Origin: Agarophyton chilense
Taxonomy: Eukaryota > Rhodophyta > Florideophyceae > Gracilariales > Gracilariaceae
Assembly (NCBI GenBank): GCA_030374765.1
Contig: JARGXX010000111.1
Location: 682,001 to 746,000 of the forward strand
Direction of reading: 5' to 3'
Length of the DNA stretch: 64,000 nt
The translations under genes and the position numbers were made by a program. A model generated the notes under the pieces. The model saw nothing but the letters and a program-made list of their open reading frames with translations, was not told the DNA's origin and did no database searches. Shown in pieces: positions 44,001 to 56,429 of the stretch (its first letter is position 1; each line of letters starts with the position of its first letter).

Positions 44001-46341
44001 AATCGTAAGAGAGTTTTGATTCGTAGATAGTTTTGTTTACTTCTACATCAAGCCTGCGTATATATGTACAAAAACCAGGCTTTTGCTTTTCAGTTTATTA
44101 CAATGAGAAAACTTGCCGTGCATATATATTAGGATGTTCTCGTGGTATATTAGTGAAATCTTCCCGCAAACGTTCTCTTAAGCACCGTCCTTTACACTGT
44201 CAGATATGTTCAAATGTTAGCTACTGTTTCGAAAACCTATTACAATACACACTATTTAAACAACTCCTTAATCCGTAGAAAAGCCTCCCGAAACCAAGTT
44301 CTACTCTTAAGAAAAGAAACCGGTTATTCACTCGCTGAGATCTTTTTTTTGCTGATTTTCCTTTTTTGGTATCTACCAAGGGACCTGTTACGGGAGGCCA
44401 GTGCAGAATGTGCAAAGAAAATACTTACATACTTAATCGGCATAACAAAGACTCCTCGCCGCTGCAAAGACTTTCCAGGTGACTTGTTTTGATCGGATTC
44501 GGGGACGAATTTCTGTTCTAGGCAACGAATGGAAAGATAGATCCTGCAATTGATTTGGAATAGTAGTAGTAAGAAAACACGCCTTATGACTGCATATAGA
44601 ACTCGTAAAGTTGTGCAGAAAAGATTACTTCTTGTTGTGCTGTACACCGAAGCAAAGATGTGGATATGCTAAAAACGTCCAGTGTTATATTTGAGGACTG
44701 AAAGAACGAAAAGAGTGGCGTAAAATAGCATTGCTTTAGATAGTTTCGGAAAAGAAGAAAAGGGTGTAAATGCAAAACAGTCCGCCACAATATTAAGAGG
44801 AGAATTTGCAGTAGTACTCCAAAATTCAATTTGAACTGCTGTAGACAGGTTTATGATGGTAACGTGCCCCTACAAAGAGTTTTCACGCTGTTAAAGAAAG
44901 CCATGAATGTGAGTGCATAAACAAAGATATTCAAAGCGATGGTACGCCAAAAATATAGGTCTCGTGATTACGGTAGTTGCGTAAAACCCATGTGGACGCC
45001 TTACGGTTAATATTGATAAGGTATGTCAGGAGAAAAAATGGGCGTTGGTATATTTTCCATAGCAATTGCCTGCAGGTCGCAATGTTTCCACACAACAAGA
45101 AAAACACTTTAAAAACTTCTAAAGCTTCAGGTAATCATAAACACTACCCATGAAAACGTAAAACTTCAGGACTACGAATGAGACTGAAACTCTACAAAAA
45201 GGTATGTGTTTATTTAAAAACATCTTAACTCATTAAATTACAACAGTACAGAGCGATCATGAAGACAGTGTCCATATTCAGTAGTCTTCCACATGCAAAA
45301 CTTAATCCTGTTCTCTGCCATATTTTGCTCCTTTGCAGCACTCAAAGCCCAAGTGAACACTGGTATCTGTCAGAAGATGTCCAAAAATATGACTTAATTA
45401 AATCCAAGTTTATTTTTACATATCAAGGAGTGGCCGACACATGGCGGTGACACAAATGCTAATACCTCAAAACTTAATACTGCGGCGTAGAGTTACCAGA
45501 AAGAGGCCAACCGATAACGGCTATCCAAAGCATGGACACATTGCAGCCGAACTGATATGCCTCTGGCCTCATTTCGGCATTTTATTTTGAAGGTCTTTTT
45601 TCGCCCATCTATCGTCCTTTTCCTGGTATCACTGCTGCTCGACTCCGAGTTTTGGCACTTCAAATGCGTCTTAGGTGTGCCCGCCCGGCAAGCGCAAGCG
45701 CATGCTGCCGCGCCAAAGACTGTCTCAAAATTACGTGGGGCTGAGAAAAAAACGTGGGACAAGCGAATGGCCGCCAATGGAACACAGCAGTGGCGTTTTC
45801 GGAACATTGTCGCGAAAATCCAAATTACGGAACGGCCGCCGCCGGTGTGGACTGCAGCGCACGCTCCACGTTCTGTGGTGCCAAATTTCGCGCTAATGGC
45901 CGAAGACCGGAACTCGTGCTACGTCGTCACCGCATCTGTGAACCGCATGGGCGCCTGGTTGTATTGTCCGAGGAGCCGGCTACAGCTTGATAGCTCTTTC
46001 GCTTTACGCCTTCTTCAACCCCACACGCCTCCGCTGGCAGCACACCGTCGCTTCGAAACCCCCTCTTTCGCATTACTTTCCTACATTCGTCCGCTGTACA
46101 GGGACGCCTCGCCCGTTCATGCTACTCGCTGTCACCTTTTCCAACGTTTTTTCTTTCTATTTCTTAATGTCTTTAGTCTAAAGAAGTGGATAAATGGTTC
46201 ATAAGGTATTGCTTTTCAATTCTCGGACGCGCCGGCTTTCAACTTCACGCACCATCTCCTTTATCAAACACGCTTTCTTCTCGCAAAAGAGGAGTGCAAA
46301 CTTTGTTGCGCTTGTTCTTTATCCCCCACCTCTAGATTGGG
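41095..46341. other. AT-rich noncoding island between R copies
   Basis: 5.2 kb with no recognised gene on either strand, AT-rich until about 45.5 kb. Short frames (42357-42569, 44033-44278, 44214-44492) have random-looking composition. The last 0.8 kb (45550-46200) is GC-richer and holds a 215-codon plus-strand frame (45557-46204) with a hydrophobic start and no recognisable domain; I do not call it a gene. Confidence 0.4.
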
Positions 46342-47106
46342 CTTTACCCCATCCAATGGTCTTTAATGCTAGCTGGTTGCTCTGTCTGTCCTGTGTGGTA
46401 AGGGTGGCGGTTGCAGAACACGAATTAGAGGCGACCTGTCAAGCACACATAAGGATAAATATTGCAGGCTGAAAGAAGGAGGTGCAACCGACTTGGCAAG
46501 TAGGAAAAATGGGGCAGTGAGTGCCAGCTATGAGGATTGCAGCAAACGCAGATGGAAGATAGGCTGTAGCACTGCTCTCTCAGCTAAGGCTGTGTCATTA
46601 CAGCATGTAATAGCTGGGACAGAGAGAGCAGCTGGTTAGATATTTTGCAGAAAAGGCAACGCTTATGTAACGCAATGAATAGTGGTTCGGCGTACTGTTC
46701 TCAACCTGAGGTAGCTTGGTAGAGCGGGTCCTAAGGTCCGTTTCCTTGAGAGTGGCATTCCCAGAGTTCTTGGTGCAATGGGCGAGAGTTTACGGCGTAG
46801 TCCTACAGGTCGGAGCTACGGAAACGATGGCTTGAAGACCAATTGGTAAAACTAATGTACCAAAGAGGGTAATTTAGTATCCTAACGGTGCCTCTCCGAT
46901 TCTAAGGGAGAAGCGCCACTCGAGCCTAGTCAATACCAATGGCAAGGCGCTGAGATCTTTCTTGCACTGTAAGGCTATTCTATCACCACTAAATAAAAAA
47001 AAATAAGTCTCCAAATATGTCCAGTTGAAGTCGGGCAGTCCACGGGGCGTCTGTGAGATGCCTCAAGCCGTGGCGTCTTACAGGAATCAACCGCAATTGT
47101 TGCTCT
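46342..47106 (+). repeat. R repeat, copy 3
   Basis: Homologous to copy 2 throughout. It retains the hairpin (46571-46633) and the tRNA-like core GTAGCTTGGTAGAGCGGG near 46709, followed by a B-box-like GGTCCGTTTCC. The A-rich block (AAATAAAAAAAAATAAG) lies near 46994-47012. Confidence 0.8.
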
Positions 47107-48276
47107 TTACCATATCTCTTTCCTTAGAATTCGACCGTCACGGCGAAGTCCAATTTGCCTCACACCTTCTTAGGGGTCTGCTCTTTATCGGACATATAGG
47201 TGAATCCCTAATCTTTCCTTCAGGATCAGAACCTCGTGATCATCAGCACCCAAGTTGCGTGGACACGAGTGGTGCCTTGTCCGACATCTCGACGTCCCAT
47301 GACCAATTCGGGGGATATGAGTGCTTAGTTACTCTCGTTACTAATGAGCGCAAATGGGAGTCGCATTGTTACCATCTTCGGGGATGGGAGTATGTATGAG
47401 CTGACCCTTGGCTCCAAGTTGGCAATAGATTTGCCTAAGGTACTGTACGCGCTTTCTAGCGGTTACCGCCGCCTTTCCTATTCTCTGATTTTCTTTTGGT
47501 GACTCTACGCCCTTCATCATAGTGAACAACGGTGTGGGCTTTGTTCATCGTGGTTGACGTCAATCAGCCCGCTCGCTGCGGTTACATCCCTCCTTCTCCC
47601 CTTCGTGGTATTCCTCAATTGGTCGCGCGCGATGCCGAACTCGCTTTCTAAGCCCGTCGGATACGCCACTCTCCCTTCGCACTTGGTCGCTACCGTCGGT
47701 TCCCCTAGTCATTTGCTGATGGACCAACCTGTGGGCAGCGCCGCCAAGCCTTTAAACAACCAATCGGAGAGCTCCTTGGGATACCAACGTCTTTGTTTTC
47801 GGAATTCTAGTTTAGTGGGCTAGATAGCTATGTTGCAGCGCAAAATCGTAATTTGTTTTGTGGAATTGCAGTTCGCGCCAGTCCACACCAGCCGTACTTT
47901 AAAAATTTTAAGTATTTTTGGAATTTTTTTTTTAGTCCCCCTAAAAACCCACAGTGCCAGTCACAGTTAGATGATAGTTTAATGTGTGCTTCCTTTTCTC
48001 TCTAGTTTCAAATTCACGAACGTCACCAGCATCACTGGTCAGCAACCAATTCTTTGTCAAAAGACATTTACTTAATCAACTACCTTCCCTCACATCGGAA
48101 CCCAGAACTCATTTGGTATCCGGCCATTGTTTAACCGAAAACAAAATCGCATAAAACTCCTGGGATACAATTTGTACCCCCTCTTACCGCTTTTCCCGGC
48201 TCACTCAGTCCTCTCCGCCTCCACACTCATTCTTCTGATCTCTAAAACTCCCTATCGCCCCAACCTACTCCTCCTC
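47107..48276. other. Stretch without a recognised gene
   Basis: Short frames only (47025-47399 overlaps the repeat end; 47554-47823). 47890-47960 is T-rich. Nothing can be assigned. Confidence 0.35.
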
Positions 48277-50020
48277 CTACAGAACACTCTCGAATACCCT
48301 CTCGCCCTTTTCTTCACTAGCAATCTTCCTTCTCGATTTCTGTCCCAAATCTACCGCAGTTATCACCCTCTTTTTGCCCACCCTTCCTTCATTCCCCTCA
48401 TTCCCTTTCGGCCCTTTGACCGGTCGTAAAAAAGACTCCATCCAAATCTTCTCTTGCTCTTTTCTCCCCCTGTCACCCCCCTTGTCCGTCTTCAGTCCCC
48501 TCAAAGCACTCCCCAGCTGCGAAGCACGACCTTCCAACTGGTGCTCTCTCTTCTTCACTTCCTTCAGCTCCTACATCAGATGCTGCTCCCATTTCTATCC
48601 TGGCTCCCTCACCACTTTAAACTGTCTCATAAAGCATTCCTCCAGATGGCTATCAAGTGCCTTAATCGCGCTCATCTACCTCAGAAGACTCTCAACGGTG
48701 TCCAGCGGCACAAGAAACCAATTCCTTCTTCTCTCCAGCTGATGCAGTGCCTCAGTGACTGATTCGGTGTGATGTTAAGGACGGGGATGCGTCTCGTGAG
48801 ACAAGGCTTGCAACAAGACTTTGGCCAATGACGTTTGGGTGTGCGCCATGTCAGGATGGGTAGCAATATCAATCTGCACGTTGCCGATCTGCAACAAAAG
48901 AATGGCAGATATTGCATCACCATATTTCTGCAGACATACCGCGATGTTGGTGAGCTGGCGCTTCGACGATAAAATCCGGGGAAATGGTCCAGCATCCACA
49001 AAGAAGTATTTGCTGAACACGTCGCAATGGCTAGCCCCTCGTCCGTTCCGCGCCGGTTTCAATCGCTCGTTTTCGATATAGCGCTTGCCGAGCTTCGCCG
49101 ATGACACATCGCGAGAGAGTTCTATGAGGTTCTTTTCGAACTCCAAAAAGCGTTGGTTGAAGACCTTGATTGTCATGGGGATATGTAACCCTAAACACCG
49201 AGGCAGCCCATATCTTTCTCCCATATTAATACGTCGAAAGTGGCAAAGTGGCCAGTAAGTCGGCGGAAGTCGGTTGCTCAATTTCCGGCTCGGTTGCGGA
49301 GGGGACGAGCTGTGCAGAATCGACTGGGGCGCGGAACAACTGCAGCATCGCTCCCACGACGGTGGAGATGTGATTCTCCGAGAAAATGGCCAGCAGGGCC
49401 TCGACATGAGGAAAAAGACGGTGGTCAATTGGCATAGAAGCGCTCCTCGACAACAGAGGGTCCATGAACTTAGTCGCAGCGCCCATGAAGCTGATTGACC
49501 TCGGTAAACGTGCTATTGAAATGCGATCTGAGCTTCATATACTTGGGGACGGCGGCTTCAACTTTCATCTGCTCCAGGCGCTGTATGCAATCGAAATGAA
49601 GGCTTATCATCTTGGAGTAGCCTTTGCACTCCTGGCCGAAGAAGTGATAGCCCTTTTGTGTTAACCACATCCTTGTTCGCACTCGTACTTTCTCAACGGC
49701 GTGTTTGTCTGACGGACGAAGAATCGCCAACGAGTTTTGGTCCAATGTGTGCAGAAGGTCTTCGTTCGAGAGGAACCCAGATGAGAGAACCGCAAGGACG
49801 ACTGTGCGGAAGATTTTGAGGCAAGAAGGGTTGGAGTGGGAGGCACTTGGGGGCTTGGGTATGTTTAGAAAGAGAGAAATCGCGTTGTATAGAGAGGCTG
49901 AATCGAGCTCAATGTTGTGGGTTCTGGTCACAATCTTCGCAACACTAGTCGGAGAAGAAAAGCTTATAACAGATTTGAAGAGAGAGATGACCGATTGGCT
50001 GGGGCCACATAGTCGTCGGG
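48277..50020 (-). pseudogene. THO2/THOC2-like THO-complex subunit, decayed
   Basis: THO2 is the large helical subunit of the THO mRNA-export complex. The minus strand at 50020-49470 follows the N-terminal THO2 pattern: VVLAVLSSGFLSNEDLLHTL, an LD...LAIL spacing, then VRVRTRMWLTQKGY and QECKGYSKMI, which parallels the family's (V-I-T...Y.Q.KFN..REE.EGY.KLI) block. Next come LFPHVEALLAIFSENHISTV (49440-49380) and the later repeat-like block LTNIAVCLQKYGDAISAILL (about 48900), matching L...L..GDW..A. The remainder down to 48277 is coiled-coil-like (EALHQLERRRNWF; ELKEVKKREHQLEGR) in one frame with four stops. Frame changes near 49480 and 49170 show it is broken. Assignment rests on pattern memory, hence medium confidence. 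Confidence 0.5.
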
Positions 50021-50299
50021 GACAGTCATAATGTTATAGAAATTTTTAGGTGGGAGAGGTGGTACGTGTAAAAGGTACAATGCAGATTTTGCGGAGACCA
50101 AGCGTTGATCCATGTAACCGCAAGATTAGAAATTGCACAGAGAAGGGCGAGGTTGGGTTGTGGAAGAGCGACACTGGGGAGGGAAGAAAACGCGGCGGGC
50201 AGGGGCGCACTAAATTGGGGCGCCAACCATGGGCTTGGTGCGGTCGATCGTAGGGCGTTCCTCGAGGAGTGTCATTGATGCAGTTATCTATTGGGAGTT

Positions 50300-52920
50300 G
50301 GTGAAGGCGGGGTTGTTGGAGTTGGCTTTTGTTGGGGGAGTTCGTAGTGAGAGTTATGGAAGGGGGGGCGGTGGTTGAGGAAGAGCTGGTGCAGGGGCTA
50401 GTTGGTGACGGGATTGCAGTGCTGGTGGAAGGAGATTTGGTATGGGGGTTTGTTGCGGACAGGGTAGCGGCAACAGATGTTGTTTAGGTTTTGGTGGTAC
50501 AAATATTGATTGTGAAGGCCGACTTGGGTTCACAGTGGATTTGGTAAGAAATCGGGGAAGGTGCGTCACAATTGGAAGGGTGGTGGAGAGGATGTGACGG
50601 TGTGATGGTTAGTTACGGACAGGGTTGCTGTGGCAAATGATGTTTTGGTGATGGTGGTACTAACGTTGGTTAATAAGGCGGATTTAGGGTTGGCAGTATG
50701 TCTAGGATCAACTATGGGGTTTTGAGACTTATCATCTGCGGCGGTGATGGCTGCTGACAATGATCGTAAGGATTTCCCGATGGCAGGGCCTGTTCCTCCA
50801 TATGCATCGTGACTAGCAGCTGCTTAATCCTTCAGCGATGCAATGCCACCGCTCTGGTATGGCCTGCGGACAGGCATTTGGCAGAATTCCATGAATGGTT
50901 CTCGGTAGGAAACAATTGCGTGCTCTTCTTTGCCTCGTTGGATCGAAGCGCTAGTTTTTCCATCGGTTTGGATACGTTGGGCTTAAATCTATACGGGTAG
51001 TTTCTTTCTGCGAATCCGGTCATTTGAATGTCAAGTTCGTGATATGATTCATCGGTGATGGACGAATCAGGTCGGCTCGGTCCTTGCATATCATGCATAC
51101 TGCTTGGTCTCCGTGAATTTATGCTTGAAAAAGAGCCACTGATACTTGCGATCTGTTTGAGGGGATGAAATTCCTTACCAAACAGGATCAAGTCCTGAGA
51201 TATTAACGATCCTGTAGTGTTCTTTCCCAAAATCAACTGGTCTCTAGACGTAGCGATATGTAATCCGTTTTTAGGGATACGTGGCATGAGAGCACCAACA
51301 GATGGATCATTACGAGCAGATGTGGACAAGCGACTAGGCGATTCTCTTTTTTGGAATGCGGGAATTCCCCTTCGGCGAGTTGCCGACGGTGGTTGGGGCT
51401 CACAGGGCCGGCTAGGTGGTTAAGGGCCTTGCCAGTGATATCCATCACTGCACTGGAGGTTGCTCAAGGACTTGACTGTGTTAAATTGGTCTCGAGAACG
51501 TATGTAGCGTTCCAGAGGTTCATGACGCCCGTTGCGAAATTGTGTTAACCTTCTAAGAAGGGGGCCCGTAACATCCTCGTCGATCAAGGAAGCATGAATC
51601 AAATTGGTATCCCTTCCATCCTCCAGCATCCATCCAGTGGTAAATGAAGGTGCAATAGCCGATGGGATTGGCAAGATACTCGGTGTCAATATCTATAGAA
51701 GTCGACCTCCTGAAGCGTGTTTGATGACATCATGCCACCCCCCAGAGAGATGAATCACTTGGGCTGGAGCTAAACATGGCGCAATACTACATGGATGAGT
51801 TCGAGAAACGGGAAAAAAAGATTCATCGGGGCCATTTAGAGCTCTACAAGCCCGGAATCGCCAACACCCAGTGCTTGACAATGCTTTGGTTTGTTCGTTA
51901 CACCCCTGAATACCTCTAGTTATGCTTGCGTGTTGGTTTTGTGTTATTAACACGTCCCGAGATTTTGTCTCACGGAGCACCCGAAATCAACGCTTTTCCT
52001 TTGATCGTAAGCTTGATCGCTTACTCAGCTTTTCTATCCGAAGAATCAGGCCATGAATCTTGCATAGATGTCGCTGCCGATGTGCCTCGGTTGGAAAATG
52101 ATGGGGCTCATGATGGGCTACTGGACATTTCGATGTTTACATTATAGAAATAGAATCGCGTGCTCCCAGACGGGAACGATGTAAATGTCGTGCGAGGAGC
52201 TGATGACGCAGAAGTTTGGCAGAAACTGTTGTCTTTTTTTCAGCCACGGAAAGGAAAAATCTGACTTAGAAATGCGTTTTTAGTTATGGATGCGGCTTCG
52301 CAGCTGAGCACGGATAATTGATGCTGAGCTGCGATGAAGCGTTTTTGCGGTCATCGAATGTATATGAGCCGCTTGGTTTTCGAGATCATGACTTGGCACG
52401 TCAAAAGAGGGTGTTATACTGAGAGGACCCATGGATATGGGCGGTTCTGCCGATTCCTGTAATGAGTTGTCGGGTATCGTGCTTGGCTGTGGAAGGTGGG
52501 CTTTTTATAAAGCGATTGTGCTTGTGAAAGCGGAATGCAGCGTTTTAGTTGGGTTTGCAAGTGACGAAGTGATGTTTGAACGCTGTGTATGGTGCTGTTA
52601 TGTTTCGATAAACAAGGCTTCTTCTGGGTGAATGAGAGTCGGGGAATGGGTTGCCCTTGGTGGATATGTATAAGAATTGCCACTTGATTGACCTGAGGCT
52701 GTCGTGCTCAAGTCGTTATTTTGAGTTGAAAGCTGGTTTGTGTCCGTTGTAGTAGTGTTTGTAGTGTTTGACAGAATGGCCAGTGCGCCAGAGGATGCAG
52801 AAGGTGAGTGTTCGGAACCCTTCGAAGTCGAGGCTATATATGAAAAGAAGACAGAAGGAGAGATTGATAGCAATGGGGTTGAAAGGAGTAGATATTGATC
52901 GGTTCTAGGGTGCAATCAAG
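50300..52920 (-). pseudogene. Ser/Thr/Pro-rich coding remnant, unidentified
   Basis: Successive minus-strand frames read as coding-like: 52915-52598 (SASSGALAILSNTTNTTTTD), 51980-50832 in a single frame with stops at 51693 and 51420 (HASLIDEDVTGPLLRRLTQF; SFSSINSRRPSSMHDMQGPS), then 50760-50566 in another frame (KSALLTNVSTTITKTSFATA). No domain recognised. It lies between the possible THO2 5' exon (53106-53489) and the THO2-like body, on the same strand, so it is either an insertion into that gene or a poorly conserved part of it. Confidence 0.35.
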
Positions 52921-53105
52921 TCGGAAGTTGCGGCTGATGTGAAACAGAGAAAGATATTGGCAGGCACATTGACTTTCAGTCTTGAGTTTTGTTGGCAAGG
53001 CGGGCTAATTTGTCATAAGAATGTCGCAGAGCAGGTCGAGATGAAATTGAATGAAGCAGAAAAACAAAATAGGCTGTGGTAACAACATTTTCTTTGGGGG
53101 ATGCA

Positions 53106-53489
53106 TTAGTCGCATCGTGTCAGTTTGGATGCTGCGGTCAAAGATAAGTGAGAAAAGTCTGCACACGATGCTGCGACGACGTCGGGCAGAATCTCAGGGG
53201 TGATGGGGGTAAAGACGTGGCTTATTGCATCCTCAACTTCGGTTTTGAGGAAGCCATGAACACCCTTTGCCGAAAGCGAGCAGAAAATGTTGTGGGTGTG
53301 GGAAAGCAGTCTGTGCGGGTATCCCAACAAAATGGCAAGTTCGAACATTAGCTTTGGGAAGTTTGGTGCGTAGCCTGTAGAATTGGATGCAGCCTGGGTG
53401 AAAGCGCTGAGGGAGAAAGGAGGAGGGGCAGCAACCGCGCGGGGATGAGGATGGCGGGCTGCGGCCGCATTCCGAGTCGCGAGCGGCAC
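53106..53489 (-). pseudogene. Possible 5' exon of the THO2-like gene
   Basis: 127 codons: an Ala-rich start (MPLATRNAAAARHPHPRAVA), then a helical part with MFELAILLGYPHRLLS and PITPEILPDVVAASCADF. The last words resemble the THO2 N-terminal 'P..LADV..ILD' pattern. The upstream 53500-53900 is GC-rich and promoter-like by composition. Its link to 50020 is inferred from strand and order only. Confidence 0.3.
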
Positions 53490-55500
53490 GGTAGACGTGA
53501 GGTACGCGGCGAGCTAGGGCTTAACGGTGAGTAGGGTTAAAGAACAGAGAGAAGGAAGGGCCGAGGATGGAGAGAGATGTGGTTGCTGGTGAGGGAAGTG
53601 ATGGTTTTAGCAGGGTTAAGGTGAGGGTAGTAGGGAGACAAGGCTGTAGCAAGCAGTAGCAAGGAGAAAAAAAATACATGGCACCGTTGCTTTGGGCTAA
53701 CGGATTGTAAGTGCTGGTGGAAGGGGGGCGTGGCGACCGTGGGGGAAGAACAAATGTTGGAAGCGGCGAAGAGGATGAACGCTAGGGGAACGCGTAACAA
53801 GTGGAGGCGTCGCGGCCGCCGGGTGTTTTGTACGTTCAAAGAGAATCGTGAACGTACGCAGTCATACTGGGCATCGCTACAATTTTGAAAGAGCTGCACT
53901 CGAGTGCGCTTTTCTGGGTCTATATGGCCAAAACACGCTACGTGTGCTCCGCAACGTGCCACGGGTGGTCGTTAGTCACCAAAGAGACCCACATTTTCCT
54001 TTCCACGGTGGAATTTATGTTTTCTGCTTCTTCTTGTATTCACCATTGCGTGTCATATACCTTAGCTACTCTTTCTTGATCGTCGCCTGCTTTCTTTCTT
54101 TTCGTGAGACTCCTCTATCGCCCTTGTCGAAGACGTCGCGCTGCTTACCACGAATTTTTCATACCCTACGCATCCACGGGGTTACCTGTAGACCCCCCTG
54201 CAGCTTCCCGACACCCTCTCCAACTTTGATGCCGTTCGCATTTTATTTGTAGTTCGCTACTATCCCGCCTCTAACATTACTAACGCTACCACTACCACCA
54301 CCCCCAGGTTTTCACTATTGGTTTCCCCCGCAAACCCCGTTTTGTATAGCACTTGGACCTATTCAATCCCCCCACGTTCCGCCCGATGCCATGAAAAAGC
54401 CTCTCATTACTTCGTTGCCTCCCGAAAACGCTCTCCAAATTCATCATCATCAACAGTAGCTTTCCATCAAATCCCTTCTCATCAAATACACTTGGCTCAA
54501 AACCAGCTCTACTTCACTTCGTTTTCAGACCTCATGCTTTGTAAAACCCTGGTGTATCAGTGGACCGCCCACTGGCGCTCCAATGCTCTGATTCAATTTC
54601 TCTTTCTTCCAGTACTTTGCAAAAATCCGAGCCAAGGAATGCGACTTCAAGTCCTCCAAATTTGGCCTCATCCATTCTCTGGCGGGTCACATGTTTTACT
54701 GCGGCGTTCGGTGCAATGACCAGGTAGAGTATGCTGCTTCGGCCGTGGCCTATCTCGGCCCTACGCAATCCTGCGCAAGGATAGCCGCTATCAATTAATT
54801 GATCGTTCTGCCTCACCATTTTTAATACTCCGCTGCCTTCATTCCGTGTAGTGTTGAGACTGATGGCGCTCATATTGGACGTTTTGACAGTGGCAATGCC
54901 GCCATGTTTTGTTGCGGTACCTTTTTGCTGCTTTTTACTTCGATAGTGAATGGTCACATCTTCCCTTAAACTCAAAACATTATTGAAAAATTGCGTACCC
55001 ATATTTTAAACGATCTGCTCCCATGAAAACCTGCCACTTCATAATTTCACGTAGCCACGCTTTCCAAAGCAGAAAATATTTGACGATGTTTCGATCTTAT
55101 AATCAGCATCTCGGCGATGCTGCTCATTTGCAAGGTTTTGGATGGAAGAAATCTTTTTCTGAAGCTCTCTAAATGAGGCTTCCACATCCACCTCACACCG
55201 CAACTCTATCGTATCCGCCGTCCCTGTTGCTCTGCGTGCACGCTCCTCCAATTTCAGTTTTTTCTGCGCAGTGCAGATTTGCTAGCCTTCCATCTTGCAC
55301 AGCGCATTTCTACCCCTCAAACTGACAGCCGGGCAAGCGAAGTGCCTGGTAATGGTGTATTGGTCGCTATATTTATCCTGTGAAAGGCCCTTTTCGCACT
55401 TCCGTTATTCTTCAGTGGTATTGGGCGCGTTATTGTTCGCTTCATCATGATGAAGCTTTCAAAAACTGAGCGTAAGCAACACTAGGCTCGCCTTAGAGAT
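53490..55500. other. Stretch without a recognised gene
   Basis: Plus-strand 54600-54790 in one frame (AKIRAKECDFKSSKFGLIHS, then LAGHMFYCGVRCNDQ) reads as coding but is unidentified. An overlapping antisense frame (54532-55002) is also open. The rest is low-complexity. Confidence 0.3.
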
Positions 55501-55554
55501 CAGTGTGTTAAAAATATTCCGCTATTCTGGACATACGATGCTCATCTTGTTTCT

Positions 55555-56237
55555 CTATCTCTCTCTCTTTAATAGAAGTGATTCTTTGTGCTTTGTATGC
55601 GGTCTTTCGCTAACAAGAGGACCTGGGGTCTTCTTCATTAAGAACAGTGAGAATGTGACTCGCCACGTCCTTTCCATCATGCTCGTGATGAGCTTCCCTA
55701 CAATGATCAAACCACTTCGACCAGAACTCTGCGATTCTGGCAGGTCCATTCGGCATAATCTCCTACAATATCCGTATTTTTCCCCCGACGCGAACTTCCA
55801 AATTAATGGTCTTAAAAGCTTTTTCTGCAGGTTTAAAGGAAAAGCCGCGAAGCACGGTCTTAGCTCCACCGTGATCAGAAGTGAAAAACAGTAGCTTTGA
55901 TGAACAAACGACCTTGCTTTCTACAGATTTAAAGTTTAAATCATACGGTTCTTATCTTCCGAAGAGAAGGCCCCGAAATTATATTCGAGTTGCAGCACAA
56001 AGATAGGCTTTCCAATAAACGTTGGAATTTGTTTTGTGACCTCGTCCAAATGTCGTTGCACAGCGGATGAATACGCTGGGTGCATATAACGAAGACGCAT
56101 GGTATGATCGGCGAGCAAATATGGAGGCAGACCGCACCGATGAAAGAGTTTTTGTCGAATATGTGTCGTGGATAGTTGATCATAAGCGATACAAAACAGA
56201 TGAAGAACGAAGTGCTATCAGAAGAAATTGAACTCAT
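55555..56237 (-). pseudogene. Unidentified coding remnant, probably two exons
   Basis: Minus strand. The first piece (about 56200-55936) reads CGLPPYLLADHTMRLRYMHP, then AVQRHLDEVTKQIPTFIGKP and FVLQLEYNFGAFSSEDKNR, ending at a stop. The second piece, in another frame (about 55955-55620), reads LLFFTSDHGGAKTVLRGFSF, KAFKTINLEVRVGGKIRIL, an in-frame TAG, and MPNGPARIAEFWSKWFDHCR. Codon-level regularity argues for a former gene. I do not recognise the family. Confidence 0.4.
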
Positions 56238-56429
56238 ATAAATAAAGTAGCATACAGCAAGGAGGAAAAGGAAAACGTGATCAGAGATGAAAGGGGACGA
56301 GTGTACTTATTTAGAAACGTTTGACGGACGGAGGTGGAACGGTCCGGATGATCATTTGAGGCGCCAAATGTCTTAGTTGCCTCTGAGGAGGAATGCAGTT
56401 TGAGAATAATTCTATAACGCAATTAGTGA

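Noticed and set aside
39400-45500. AT-rich island as an organelle DNA insertion
   Set aside because: No rRNA, tRNA or organellar protein sequence can be recognised in it.
45557-46204. 215-codon plus-strand ORF as a gene
   Set aside because: GC-rich local composition favours chance open frames, overlapping frames are equally open, and no domain or second copy supports it.
40332-47106. R copies 2 and 3 as the LTRs of one element
   Set aside because: The 5.2 kb between them holds no gag, reverse transcriptase or integrase signal, and copy 1 occurs alone elsewhere.
48127-48762. Plus-strand Leu/Ser/Pro-rich frames
   Set aside because: They are antisense to the purine-rich coiled-coil frame of the minus-strand THO2-like remnant.
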